Under the pieces are notes generated by a model. The model was not told the origin of the DNA and did no database searches. It saw only the letters and a list, made by a program, of their open reading frames with translations. Source: Nesterenkonia salmonea (GTDB lineage: Bacteria > Actinomycetota > Actinomycetes > Actinomycetales > Micrococcaceae). Taken from it: 64,000 bases of DNA. The stretch is taken from NCBI RefSeq assembly GCF_005771525.1, contig NZ_VAVZ01000004.1:50165-114164 (forward strand), written 5' to 3'. This document shows, in pieces, positions 1 to 8,702 of this stretch; position 1 is the first letter of the stretch; each line of letters begins with the position of its first letter. Made by a program: the position numbers and the translations under genes.

Positions 1-1
1 T

Positions 2-382
2 GATCCGACCGACCTAGCGGACGCCCTGGCACAGCAATTGAAGCTCCCGGCCCGGTTCGTCCTGGGCGCTCTGGCGGCCATGCGCCTGCTGGGTCTGATG
101 GCGGCGCACTGGACAACTCTGGGACACGCGCGGCGCGCTCGGGGCCTGGGCACCCGGTTCTTCTCTCAGGCTTTCGGCCTGCTCGTTCAAGCGATCCGGA
201 TCGCCACACGGTTGGCGGTGACCATGGAGTCACGCGGCTTCGGGGCAGGGCAACGCACCTGGTCTCGCTCAGCGGACTTCACCCGGGCCGACGGCGTCGT
301 CGTCCTCGGCGGGCTAGTGATCGCCGTATCGGCCACCGCTTTGGCAATTTGGGCTGGAACGTGGAACCTTGTGTGGATGTAG
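2..382 (+). CDS. ECF transporter transmembrane subunit (EcfT/CbiQ family), 3' part
   Basis: The reading frame is open from the first bases of the window, so the start lies outside it and only the last ~126 residues are seen. EcfT is the membrane coupling subunit of energy-coupling-factor importers, linking the two ATPases to the vitamin- or metal-binding S component. Visible support is the family's coupling-helix signature TMESRGFG (Ala/Glu-x-Arg-Gly type) about 50 residues before the end, followed by a basic stretch and one long hydrophobic helix at the C-terminus. The ATPase and S-component genes would be expected upstream of the window. Which substrate is imported cannot be told from this fragment. 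Confidence 0.8.
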   Translation, partial: DPTDLADALAQQLKLPARFVLGALAAMRLLGLMAAHWTTLGHARRARGLGTRFFSQAFGLLVQAIRIATRLAVTMESRGFGAGQRTWSRSADFTRADGVVVLGGLVIAVSATALAIWAGTWNLVWM

Positions 383-388
383 CCTCCC

Positions 389-1210
389 TCAGAGTCTGAG
401 GTCCTGACGCGCGTTGGCGAGCACCGGTAGTACTTTGCGGGCTTCCTGAACTGTCTCGGCGTCGATATCGGCGACTAACAACTCAGGCGCTTCACCGGCA
501 GCTGCCAGGATGTCGCCCGTGGGAGACACAATCAGGGAGTGACCTACCCCGGTCGGCGCACCCTCTGGAGCGTCAACGCCGGCAGCGGCGGGAAGACCCT
601 GTCCGCAGGCAATCACATACTGCGTGGAGTCCAGCGCTCGGGCCACTGCGAGAGTCTTCCACTGCTCGACTTTCCCCGGACCTGCAGCCCAGGAGGCAGG
701 CAGGATCGTGGCGTGGGCGCCGTTGAGCGCATGGGACCGGAAGAGTTCGGGGAACCGGATGTCGTAGCAGGTGGCCAAACCGAAGTGCAGGCCCCCAGTG
801 CTGAATCGGACCTGCCGCTGACCAGGTTCTACCGTCCTGGATTCTTGGAATCCGAACGCATCGTAGAGGTGGAGCTTGTCATAACTGACGAACACGGAGG
901 GCCCGGCGGCCAGGAGAGTGTTCTTCACCCGCTGACGGTTCTCGTCCTGCGTCGGCTGGCCCGGAGTGAACATTCCCACCACAACCACGACGCCGTACCG
1001 CTGACCGATCTTGTGCACCTCATCCCCCCAAGGCCCTGAGACATCCTCCGCAATGGGAGACAGGGAGTAGCCGAAGGCGCGCTGGGTGGCCTCCGGGAAG
1101 ATCACGAGTTCGGCGCCGACCTCGGCTGCTCGAGCAGTCCAGGTCTCTACCAGGCGCAGATTCTCTTGGGTGTCCTCACCTGTGACGATCTGTGCGACAG
1201 CAATTCTCAT
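389..1210 (-). CDS. Carbon-nitrogen hydrolase (nitrilase superfamily, Nit-type amidase)
   Basis: Cytoplasmic amidase of 273 aa, the usual length for the Nit branch. The three catalytic residues are in place: Glu40 in IFPEAT, Lys112 in YDKLHLYD and Cys148 in ATCYDIRFPELFR. The last motif matches Nit1/NitFhit and omega-amidase proteins, which hydrolyse deaminated glutathione or alpha-ketoglutaramate and so repair side products of metabolism. The gene converges on the ecfT end with only 6 bp between stops, so it is not in that operon. The exact substrate is inferred from family only; plant-type nitrilase is unlikely given the CYDIRFPE signature. Confidence 0.85.
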   Translation of the reverse strand: MRIAVAQIVTGEDTQENLRLVETWTARAAEVGAELVIFPEATQRAFGYSLSPIAEDVSGPWGDEVHKIGQRYGVVVVVGMFTPGQPTQDENRQRVKNTLLAAGPSVFVSYDKLHLYDAFGFQESRTVEPGQRQVRFSTGGLHFGLATCYDIRFPELFRSHALNGAHATILPASWAAGPGKVEQWKTLAVARALDSTQYVIACGQGLPAAAGVDAPEGAPTGVGHSLIVSPTGDILAAAGEAPELLVADIDAETVQEARKVLPVLANARQDLRL

Positions 1211-1301
1211 ATCTCAACTCTACGGGGGTCTAGGCTCTGTTCAGCGGACTCCGATAGTGTTGAGCCATCTTTGAAAGTTTTTGAGCTATAGGAGCCGCAC
1301 C

Positions 1302-1574
1302 GTGGACAAACTGATCGAGAAGGGCCTCACCCTTGGCATTTCTTTGGGAGCCGGCTTCGTGGCGTCCAAAGTCTTCGACTTCGCATGGGAGCAGGTCACC
1401 GGCGAGGCGCCCCCGAAGAATGATGAGGTGGATGCAGTCGACATCAAGCGCGCCCTGGTCTTCGGCGTCACCTCTGCGGCAGTCAGTGCTGCAGTTCAGG
1501 TGCTGTCCCAGCGTGGAGCCAAGGCGAGTGTGCGCAAGATGAGCAGCTCTTTCGGAGCTAAGTCCGAGGTCTGA
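1302..1574 (+). CDS. DUF4235 small membrane protein
   Basis: A 90-aa protein with two hydrophobic stretches (about residues 10-25 and 50-70) separated by a charged loop containing the EAPPKNDEVD segment and followed by a basic tail. This pattern is that of the actinobacterial DUF4235 family, which has no assigned function. I chose the GTG at 1302 because AGGAG lies at 1290-1294, 7 nt upstream; an upstream TTG at 1281 would place the ribosome site inside the gene. It is transcribed alone, divergent from the amidase gene. Confidence 0.7.
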   Translation: MDKLIEKGLTLGISLGAGFVASKVFDFAWEQVTGEAPPKNDEVDAVDIKRALVFGVTSAAVSAAVQVLSQRGAKASVRKMSSSFGAKSEV

Positions 1575-1576
1575 GG

Positions 1577-1747
1577 CTAGAGAGCCTTTTTGCCGTCACG
1601 GCCTAACAGATAGGCCAGGCTGATACCGGACAGCACAGCGCTGCCGAAAGCGAACGCCGAGGCGACCGCTGGTTCACCAGTGATCGCAACGATTCCGGCC
1701 ACGGTTGCCAGAATGGCAATTGCTCCAAAGGCGAGTTTCAGTATCAT
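1577..1747 (-). CDS. Small two-helix membrane protein downstream of mnhG
   Basis: A 56-aa reading frame, ATG at 1745-1747, stop at 1577-1579. The protein starts MILKLAFGAIAILATVAG, has a second hydrophobic run (about residues 27-47) and ends in the basic tail GRDGKKAL, which suggests two membrane helices with the ends in the cytoplasm. It begins 9 bp after the mnhG stop on the same strand, so it is probably the last cistron of the antiporter operon. I do not recognise a family. A weak AAGG lies 7 nt upstream. It could be an unlisted accessory subunit or just a small membrane protein riding on the transcript. Confidence 0.55.
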   Translation of the reverse strand: MILKLAFGAIAILATVAGIVAITGEPAVASAFAFGSAVLSGISLAYLLGRDGKKAL

Positions 1748-1756
1748 GTCTCTACC

Positions 1757-2143
1757 TTAGTCGTCTTTGACTTCCCGGCGCACCCCACGTTGTCGAGACA
1801 GCCGGTCCACTGCGCTGGCCAGTTCGTCATCTGCAAGCAGGTCAGCCCGCATGTGCTTAGTCCGGTAACCTGCCCGGCCTACGACGTGGGCGCTGACTGG
1901 AGCGGTGAGGATCATCAAACCCCAGGCCAGCAAGGCGATGGCGACCCACGACCAGGAGCGCCACATAATCGCCGCAGACAACACCAGCATCAGCAGGCCG
2001 AGCACCTGAGGTTTCGTGGCGGCGTGCATGCGCGAATGCAAGTCGGGGAAACGCACGAGGCCGATTCCGGCGGCCAAGGACATCAGACCGCCGACGAGCA
2101 TGAACACTGCCGCTGTTCCGTCGAGCACGGTGTCGAGAGTCAT
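1757..2143 (-). CDS. mnhG: Na+/H+ antiporter subunit G (MnhG/MrpG)
   Basis: Subunit of the multi-protein Mrp monovalent-cation/proton antiporter, which exchanges cytoplasmic Na+ for H+ and supports pH and salt homeostasis. The 128-aa protein has three predicted helices and the typical MnhG core: GLVRFPDLHSRMHAATKPQVLG followed by a hydrophobic stretch and LTAPVSAHVVGRAGY. Its GTG/ATG region overlaps the mnhF stop by 4 bp. A hydrophilic tail rich in Arg and Asp follows the last helix. It is the last recognised antiporter gene; a 56-aa membrane protein follows. Confidence 0.93.
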   Translation of the reverse strand: MTLDTVLDGTAAVFMLVGGLMSLAAGIGLVRFPDLHSRMHAATKPQVLGLLMLVLSAAIMWRSWSWVAIALLAWGLMILTAPVSAHVVGRAGYRTKHMRADLLADDELASAVDRLSRQRGVRREVKDD

Positions 2144-2694
2144 TGAGCACCTCCTGGTCCTGGCTTGTTGTCCGTACCGTCATCCGGGCCGTCGGGGCTG
2201 CTGCCAGGTGGAGGTTCGGTGGCGTCGTCGTCCTGTTTGCGTTTGGGGACAAAGCCGGAGCGTGCCAGGGCAGCGAACCAGGAGGTTGATTCGTCCTCCA
2301 GCAGGGTTCCTCCATGGGGCAGCGCGCCGGATCCCCATGGAGACTTGGGGGTTTCGGGTTCCGAGGCAGGTTCATCGGTGAGGGCTCTGGCTTGTTCCTC
2401 CGTGCGGCGGATCAGGTCTTCGGAGTCCGGTTGGCGGACTGCCACGTAGCGGGCAATTGCCACCGCACCGAGGAAGCCGATCACAGCGGTGACCACCACA
2501 AACAGGATGTAGTCCGTTGAGCCGCTGTAAGCCATCTCTACCAACATCACGGATCCAACGATAATGAGGATGACGTCAACGCTGATGACCCGGTCCAGGA
2601 CTGAGGGTCCCTTATAGACCCTGTAGACCGCGCAGAGCACGCCAAGCGCCAGCAGAAACTGGGTGATCCAGTACGAATAGTCCAGTAGCGTCAC
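2140..2694 (-). CDS. mnhF: Na+/H+ antiporter subunit F (MnhF/MrpF) with long C-terminal tail
   Basis: Membrane subunit of the Mrp antiporter. Residues 1-90 form the usual three-helix MnhF domain, including the VYKGPSVLDRVISVD motif and LGAVAIARYV. The rest (about 95 residues) is a hydrophilic, Pro/Gly/Asp-rich tail that is absent from typical ~90-aa MnhF proteins. The gene overlaps mnhE upstream and mnhG downstream by 4 bp each, so translation is likely coupled. The tail is predicted cytoplasmic or disordered; its role is unknown. Confidence 0.92.
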   Translation of the reverse strand: MTLLDYSYWITQFLLALGVLCAVYRVYKGPSVLDRVISVDVILIIVGSVMLVEMAYSGSTDYILFVVVTAVIGFLGAVAIARYVAVRQPDSEDLIRRTEEQARALTDEPASEPETPKSPWGSGALPHGGTLLEDESTSWFAALARSGFVPKRKQDDDATEPPPGSSPDGPDDGTDNKPGPGGAQ

Positions 2695-3320
2695 TGTGTT
2701 TCCTCTCCTCGCGGCTCGCTCGTCGGAGCCGCGAAGGGAGTGTCTCGCTGAGTCTTCGAGAGTCCCGCTACTCGGCCCAATCGTGTTTCAGCCTTCACCA
2801 CGGCCAGATCCGAGCGGCTGCCGGCCGTCCGGATAAGCAGCGCCTCAGTCCGCAAGGCATCCTGCCTGATTCGCTCTGCTGCATGGTCGTCGGTGACGTT
2901 GAGGGCATGGAGGTACAGCGTGGCTGTGGTGCGGTCCACGTCGATCACCAGCGAACCGGGAACCAAAGCCAGCGCGTGACCAGTCAGGGTGATCATGAGA
3001 TCGTCATGGCTGCGCAGCTGGATGGCGATGATGGAGTTGCGGATTCGTGGGCCCTTCACCACCGCTAACCATGAGACCTGGAAGCTTGCGAGCACCATTT
3101 TGGAGAGGAACCGCACTAGGAACACCGCGCCCCAGAAAAGGTTCACTCGGCCGGTCCCGCGCAGGGGCGGCAGGTAGAAGACCCGCACAAGAATTGTGGC
3201 GTAGACCAGGCCGATCAGAAAGGTGCCGATCTCAAAGCTCTGCCAGACTGCCATCCAGAACACCCCGAGGAACAGGATGAGAGGAAGGTCCAACATGAGC
3301 GGGGTCTTGGGCCGGCGCAC
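2691..3320 (-). CDS. mnhE: Na+/H+ antiporter subunit E (MnhE/MrpE)
   Basis: Mrp antiporter subunit of 209 aa. After N-terminal helices it shows the family core: a PRIRNSIIAIQLRS segment, the TLTGHALALVPGSLVIDVD region and a cytoplasmic domain with TLYLHALNV. The family is typically ~160 aa; extra residues lie at the C-terminus, after the TRLGRVAGLSK region. The GTG start shares a base with the mnhD stop (TAGTG arrangement), which indicates coupled translation. Confidence 0.92.
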   Translation of the reverse strand: MRRPKTPLMLDLPLILFLGVFWMAVWQSFEIGTFLIGLVYATILVRVFYLPPLRGTGRVNLFWGAVFLVRFLSKMVLASFQVSWLAVVKGPRIRNSIIAIQLRSHDDLMITLTGHALALVPGSLVIDVDRTTATLYLHALNVTDDHAAERIRQDALRTEALLIRTAGSRSDLAVVKAETRLGRVAGLSKTQRDTPFAAPTSEPRGEETQ

Positions 3321-5074
3321 TACTGATCCCCTCCTTCGGCGGGGTCGGCCTGCTCGTCGATCTCAACCCTGGTGAAACCTCGATCATCGGTCTCCATATC
3401 CGGCTGCAGGGAGGTCCGCACCGGGGCGAATTCAGCTGCACCGTCGTCGTCGGTGTCTAGGTCGATCACATAGCCGGTGGTGAATTCTACGAGCTCGTCA
3501 CGCACACCATCGACACGGTCCTCCCCCAGAACCGCCTCCAGGTAGGGAGTCCGTTCGTACATGTCCTGGGCGGCGGCGCGGGAGAAGTTCATCAACGGTC
3601 CGGCGAACACTGTGAATGCCAAGCTCATCGCCACCAGCAGAGCGGTGGGGGCGACCATCGCGGCGGGTAGAAGGCGCTTATTCGCCGCACGGGCGTGGGC
3701 GAGTGACTTTTGGATCAGGATGCGTTCGGGCTTCTCCACATCTTCTGCCTTGCGCCAGAACCCACGGGCCCAGATGCGGGCCACCGCGAGGAGCGTCAGC
3801 AGAGACGTCAGTACGGAGGCGAACACCAGGGTCCAGGTGATCCACGTGTTCTCCGCAATACCGCCCTGCATCATCCCCAGTTTGCCTACGAATCCTGAGA
3901 ACGGCGGTATCCCGGCCAGGTTCATAGCAGGTAGGAAGAACAGGATGGCCAACACCGGGGAGATGCGCGCCAGCCCGCCGAGCTTATCCACATTGGAGGT
4001 CCCGGCGCGCCGCTCAATCAGCCCGGTGACCAGGAACAGCGTGGTCTGGATGGTGATGTGGTGGGCCACGTAGTAAATGGTGGCGGCCATCCCGATCACA
4101 CTGCTCAACGCCAGTCCGAACACCAGATAACCGATATGGCTGATCAGGGTGAAGGAGAGCATACGTTTGATGTCCGACTGCGCCAAGGCACCGAGAATGC
4201 CGACGATCATGGTCAGCGCGGCCACCACCATGAGCACGGTATTGATCCGCTCCCCCGGGAACAGCAGCGTCTCGGTGCGGATCATGGCGTAGATGCCCAC
4301 CTTGGTGAGCAGACCGGCGAACACTGCGGTGACCGGCGCTGGCGCGGTGGGGTAGGAGTCCGGCAGCCAGAAAGCCAGTGGGAAAACAGCCGCCTTGATG
4401 CCGAAGGCCACCAGGAGCATGACGTGGAGCATCAGTTGCGTGCCGTGATCGAGTTCGGTGATCTTCAACGCCAGGTCGGCCAAGTTCACTGTGCCCGTCG
4501 CGGCGTACATGAGCCCGATGGTGATGAGGAACAGCATCGAGGACAGGATCGAGACCACCACGTAGGTCACCCCGGCCCGGATACGCGCCTCACCGCCACC
4601 GAGGGTCAGCAGAACATACGACGCCGTGAGGAAGATTTCGAAGCCCACATACAGGTTGAAAAGGTCACCAGCGAGGAACGCATTGGAGACCCCAGCTACC
4701 AGGATCAGGAAGGTCGGGTAGAAGATCGAGACGGGGCCCGAGTCGTTCTTCTCCTCGGCGGCGCCTTGTCCCACGGCGTAGAGCAGCACTGCCAGGGTGA
4801 TGATCGAGGAGACGACGAGCATCAGTGCGGCGAACCGGTCGATCACCATGGAAATGCCAAACGGGGCGGGCCAGCCCGCCAGCTGCACGGCGTGGGTGCC
4901 TCCGTGCCACACCTCAGACAGTAGGACGATCTCCAAAACAACGGTGATGATGAGGGCGCCGATAGTGATGGCCTTCTGAGTCGCCTGGTTGCGATAGAAC
5001 GCAAAGGCGAAAGCCGCACCGAAGAACGGAATGAGCACCGCCAGCGGGACGAAGTTGACTACATCAAACTGCAT
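3320..5074 (-). CDS. mnhD: Na+/H+ antiporter subunit D (MnhD/MrpD)
   Basis: Polytopic proton-translocating subunit of the Mrp antiporter, homologous to complex I NuoM/NuoN. The 584-aa protein carries the proton-channel signatures: FNLYVGFEIFLTASYVLL, the conserved lysine region GIKAAVFPLAFWLPDSYPTAP and the SDIKRMLSFTLISHIGYLVFG helix. The last ~110 residues are hydrophilic and acidic and are not part of the usual ~500-aa family. Start and stop interlock with mnhC (TGATG) and mnhE (TAGTG). Confidence 0.95.
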   Translation of the reverse strand: MQFDVVNFVPLAVLIPFFGAAFAFAFYRNQATQKAITIGALIITVVLEIVLLSEVWHGGTHAVQLAGWPAPFGISMVIDRFAALMLVVSSIITLAVLLYAVGQGAAEEKNDSGPVSIFYPTFLILVAGVSNAFLAGDLFNLYVGFEIFLTASYVLLTLGGGEARIRAGVTYVVVSILSSMLFLITIGLMYAATGTVNLADLALKITELDHGTQLMLHVMLLVAFGIKAAVFPLAFWLPDSYPTAPAPVTAVFAGLLTKVGIYAMIRTETLLFPGERINTVLMVVAALTMIVGILGALAQSDIKRMLSFTLISHIGYLVFGLALSSVIGMAATIYYVAHHITIQTTLFLVTGLIERRAGTSNVDKLGGLARISPVLAILFFLPAMNLAGIPPFSGFVGKLGMMQGGIAENTWITWTLVFASVLTSLLTLLAVARIWARGFWRKAEDVEKPERILIQKSLAHARAANKRLLPAAMVAPTALLVAMSLAFTVFAGPLMNFSRAAAQDMYERTPYLEAVLGEDRVDGVRDELVEFTTGYVIDLDTDDDGAAEFAPVRTSLQPDMETDDRGFTRVEIDEQADPAEGGDQ

Positions 5075-5604
5075 CAGCTCTCACCCGCCTGATGCGCATC
5101 ACTGCTGGAGGTCGGCTCCTCGGACGCCTCACGATTCCGCTCAGCGGGGTTGACTGCGCGCACGGATCCGGTGACTGGGTCAACGGAGTCAATGAACTCT
5201 GAGGTTTCGGTGCCGACGTCGTCGTCCTCTTCGGGGTCATGAGCACCGATTGTGGTGGCCACCCGGCGATCCTCCTCGTCATCGGTCACCTCATCCTGGC
5301 GGGCGATCACCCAGGAGCGGTAGATGAGCGCCAGAAGTATGGCGACCATGGCGAAGGCGATGACGATCGCCGTCAGCAGCAGCGCCTGCGGCAACGGGTC
5401 CAGGTATTCTTCTGCACCCAATCCGTCCCTGACGATGGGACTTTCACCGGCGCGCCCGGCAGTCTGGAGGATCAGCAGGTTCACGCCGTTGGAGATCAGA
5501 ATGATGCCGAGTAGGACACGTGTCAGCGATCGTTCCAACATCAGGTAGATGCCGATGGCCAGCATCGCGCCCATCACGATCAGCAGAGTGAGGTTGATGG
5601 TCAC
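5074..5604 (-). CDS. mnhC: Na+/H+ antiporter subunit C (MnhC/MrpC)
   Basis: NuoK-like Mrp subunit. Three helices occupy residues 1-110, with the family motifs RVLLGIILISNGVNLLIL and DPLPQALLLTAIVIAFA. Beyond the last helix is a ~65-residue acidic, Ser/Thr-rich tail (for example EEDDDVGTETSEF) that ordinary ~110-aa MnhC proteins lack. The gene overlaps mnhA by 4 bp and shares one base with the mnhD start. Confidence 0.93.
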   Translation of the reverse strand: MTINLTLLIVMGAMLAIGIYLMLERSLTRVLLGIILISNGVNLLILQTAGRAGESPIVRDGLGAEEYLDPLPQALLLTAIVIAFAMVAILLALIYRSWVIARQDEVTDDEEDRRVATTIGAHDPEEDDDVGTETSEFIDSVDPVTGSVRAVNPAERNREASEEPTSSSDAHQAGES

Positions 5605-8600
5605 CGTGCCACCCCCAGTGAAGTCTGGGAGTGGATACCGTGGCCCAGCGAGGTGTCCCTGCGGTGGTCCTGCTCGCTGCGGACATCGATTTCGGAACCG
5701 AGACTGCGCAGTACGTCAACGATGAGACCGATCACCACAAGATAGACGCCGACGTCGAACAGCACAGAGGACACCAAATGATGCTCGCCCAACACGGGGA
5801 GGTAAAGATCGATGATAAAACTCTGGAAGGCCTGACCACCGAAGATCAGCGGCATCACACCGGTGAAGCAGGCCACCGCCAAGCCCCACCCCATCAGCGC
5901 TCCGGCCGAGAAGGGAATAGCGGCTTCCAGCTCGTAGCGGCCACCTGCCAGGTATCGCAACACGAAGGCTAGTCCTGCCAGCAAACCTCCGGCAAAGCCG
6001 CCGCCCGGTGTGTTGTGGCCAGCCAAGAGAAGGTAGACCGAAAGCAGGATGATCGCGTGGAACATGAGCCTGGTGACGACTTCGAAAATAATCGACCGGT
6101 GCTCGGGCGCCAGGGTCCGCCCAGCCACCAGCCAGGCCTCCCGGGCCACGGTGGCGAAGCTGCGTGCGACCTGAACCTCTTTGGCTTGTTGCGGAGACAG
6201 AGCCCTATCTGAGAGCACGCGCCCGACTGAGCCAGTTGGCACCTCATGCAGCTCTCGGCGCTGCACATCACGGCGTTTGACGAAAATAAGGCTCGCCACG
6301 CCAGTGGCAGCCGCGGCAATGACAGTGATCTCACCAAAGGTGTCCCAGACGCGAATATCGACCAGGGTGACGTTGACGATATTGGCGCCGTGGCCGACGT
6401 CGTAGCTCATCCACGGGTACTCCACGCTGACGGGATTCGCTACGCGACGGTCCATCGCAATTGCCGTTGCGATCATGACGATCAGCCCAAATCCTGCACC
6501 GAGCAGCGCCCTGCCTGCCCGGAATCGGGTGGGGTTCTGAGTCCAAATTCCTGCAGGTAGTGTGCGCAACGCCAAGACGAACACCACAAGGATGATCGAC
6601 TCTACGAGGAGGAGGGTCAGTGCCAGGTCTGGTGCGCCTTGGAGCGCAAACTGGCCAGCGATCCCCCACCCACAGAGACTGACCATGAGCACTGCCATGA
6701 AACGTTTTGGAGCCCACACCGCACCGAGACCGCCGGCGATGATCAGCGCCCCGAGCACAACCTGCATCGGGCCTTCGGCGAGAATGATGTGATTCGGGAT
6801 GGTGTGGCCAGTGAAGGCCACCACTCCGGCCGGGACCCCAGTGGCTACGGCAACGATAATGAAGAGGTACCAGCCGAGGGATCCACGTTGGGTCTTGGAT
6901 GTAACCCATGCGGCTAAGTTGTCGAGGCCGCGGATGTTCGCACGGTAGAGCCGTTCAGCATCCAACGCTGACGGAAGTGACCGCATCACGCCCTCACTCC
7001 GGCCGCGCAGCCAGAATAGCCCCAGACCTAACCCCCAAGTCAGCACTGACAGGGCTAGCACTGGGGTGAGGCCGTGCCACAGGGCGAGGTAAGTCGGCTC
7101 CACGGCGGGGTCGGCTGGATCGAACATGGCGGCGAACGGCTCGATCAGGTGCTGCAGGGGCTGCGGGGCCACCGCGAACACCACCGTAGCTGCTGCCAGT
7201 ATCGCCGGGGCTGCGAGAAAAACTGCGTCTGGCTTGCCATGGAATGTGGTGGGCCGCAGGACTTTACCGGCTTCGGCGTGGCCCGCAGGGTGGCGCTTGG
7301 TCGCGAAAGTGCCCCACAAGAATCGAGCGGAGTAAGCCACGGTGAGCGCCGAGGCGACCACAATGCCGCCGAGCACCAACCAACCCCATACTCCGTTGAT
7401 CTCCGCGTATCCGTAGAACGATTCGAAGACCACTTCCTTGGCCACGAAGCCGAACAGCGGCGGCAGCCCCGCCATGGAGGCGGTGACGATCACTGAAACG
7501 ATGAACAGCGGCTTCTGTGCTGCCCCGATCCCGGAGAGCGCGCGCAGATCACGAGTCCCCGTCTTGTGGTCGACGATTCCGACCACCATGAACAGTGCAG
7601 CTTTGAACAGCCCATGAGCGAGCAGCATGGCGATACCAGCCAGGGCAGCGTCCTGTGTGCCGAGCCCATTGACCATGATGAGGAAGCCCAGCTGGGACAC
7701 TGTGCCGTAGGCGAGGATAAGTTTGATGTCTGTCTGACGCAGGGCGCGATAGGCGCCGACCAGCATGGTGATCAGTCCCAGGCCGAGTACCAGCGGGAGC
7801 CAGAATGCGGTGTCGTGGAACCCTGGTGCGAATCGGGCGACCAGATACACCCCGGCCTTCACCATGGCAGCCGCGTGGAGGTAGGCAGACACTGGGGTGG
7901 GTGCGGCCATAGCGGCTGGGAGCCAGAAGTGGAACGGGACCAGGGCCGACTTGGACACAGCGCCGATCAGGATGAGCACCATCGCGATGTCCACTGCTGT
8001 GCCGGTCAGCTCATCGGATGAGGCGAGGATGTCGGAGAGCCTGTACGAGCCAGCGAGCTCACCGATCCACAGCAGCCCTACCAACATCACGAGCCCTCCG
8101 AGGGTTGTCACCACCAGCGCTTGGATGGCGGACCGACGGGCGAAAATGCGGTGGGCGGAGTAGCCGATGAGCAGGAAGGACAGGACGGTGGTGAGTTCCC
8201 AGAAAATGAACAGCATCACCAGGTCATCAGAAAGGACCAGACCCAGCATGGAGGCTGCGAAGGCGAACAGCTGAGCAGCGAATGGGCCCGCGCCTCGCTC
8301 AGTGGCCGGGAAGTAACGTGCACAGTAGAGCATCACGGCAGCGCCCACACCTGTGATGAGCATGGACATCACCAGGCTGAGTGCGTCCATACGGAAGGCG
8401 AGTTCCACCCCGAGTTGGGGGATCCACGAGAAGACCTCGGCCGGTGGCGCATCGGGCGCTCCGATGAGAGCACCCTGGTCTGCTGGGAGGATGTCAGGCA
8501 GGTAGACGAAAGTCCACAAGAAGGCGGCTGTGAGGACCCCGGCGAGGAGGTAGAAGGTCTTACGTCCCCACCAGGAGAAGAACACTGGGGTAAGGACACT

Positions 8601-8633
8601 CACTGCGAAGAGCACAGCAAGAGCGATGATCAC
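5601..8633 (-). CDS. mnhA: Na+/H+ antiporter fused subunit A+B (MnhA-MnhB)
   Basis: First gene of the Mrp operon, 1010 aa from a GTG at 8631-8633. Residues 1 to ~500 form the NuoL-like proton channel (FWELTTVLSFLLIGY, SKSALVPFHFWLPAAMAAPTP, TDIKLILAYGTVSQLGFL). A DUF4040-like segment follows (~640-690, GAPDLALTLLLVESI). The last ~150 residues are the MnhB domain (LLLAGHNTPGGGFAGGLLAGLAFVLRYL). The fused form is usual in actinobacteria and explains the absence of a separate mnhB. No promoter was assigned; the divergent MFS gene begins 70 bp away. Confidence 0.95.
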   Translation of the reverse strand: MIIALAVLFAVSVLTPVFFSWWGRKTFYLLAGVLTAAFLWTFVYLPDILPADQGALIGAPDAPPAEVFSWIPQLGVELAFRMDALSLVMSMLITGVGAAVMLYCARYFPATERGAGPFAAQLFAFAASMLGLVLSDDLVMLFIFWELTTVLSFLLIGYSAHRIFARRSAIQALVVTTLGGLVMLVGLLWIGELAGSYRLSDILASSDELTGTAVDIAMVLILIGAVSKSALVPFHFWLPAAMAAPTPVSAYLHAAAMVKAGVYLVARFAPGFHDTAFWLPLVLGLGLITMLVGAYRALRQTDIKLILAYGTVSQLGFLIMVNGLGTQDAALAGIAMLLAHGLFKAALFMVVGIVDHKTGTRDLRALSGIGAAQKPLFIVSVIVTASMAGLPPLFGFVAKEVVFESFYGYAEINGVWGWLVLGGIVVASALTVAYSARFLWGTFATKRHPAGHAEAGKVLRPTTFHGKPDAVFLAAPAILAAATVVFAVAPQPLQHLIEPFAAMFDPADPAVEPTYLALWHGLTPVLALSVLTWGLGLGLFWLRGRSEGVMRSLPSALDAERLYRANIRGLDNLAAWVTSKTQRGSLGWYLFIIVAVATGVPAGVVAFTGHTIPNHIILAEGPMQVVLGALIIAGGLGAVWAPKRFMAVLMVSLCGWGIAGQFALQGAPDLALTLLLVESIILVVFVLALRTLPAGIWTQNPTRFRAGRALLGAGFGLIVMIATAIAMDRRVANPVSVEYPWMSYDVGHGANIVNVTLVDIRVWDTFGEITVIAAAATGVASLIFVKRRDVQRRELHEVPTGSVGRVLSDRALSPQQAKEVQVARSFATVAREAWLVAGRTLAPEHRSIIFEVVTRLMFHAIILLSVYLLLAGHNTPGGGFAGGLLAGLAFVLRYLAGGRYELEAAIPFSAGALMGWGLAVACFTGVMPLIFGGQAFQSFIIDLYLPVLGEHHLVSSVLFDVGVYLVVIGLIVDVLRSLGSEIDVRSEQDHRRDTSLGHGIHSQTSLGVAR

Positions 8634-8702
8634 AGATTAACCCTTCCAATCCCCAGTACCGAATTCTCCTTATCTTAACAGAGAGGGAGTACGATTCGCC
8701 CC

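Noticed and set aside
4058..4924. 288-aa plus-strand frame opposite mnhD
   Set aside because: His/Gln/Asp/Arg-rich shadow translation of a well-conserved antiporter gene, without domain features.
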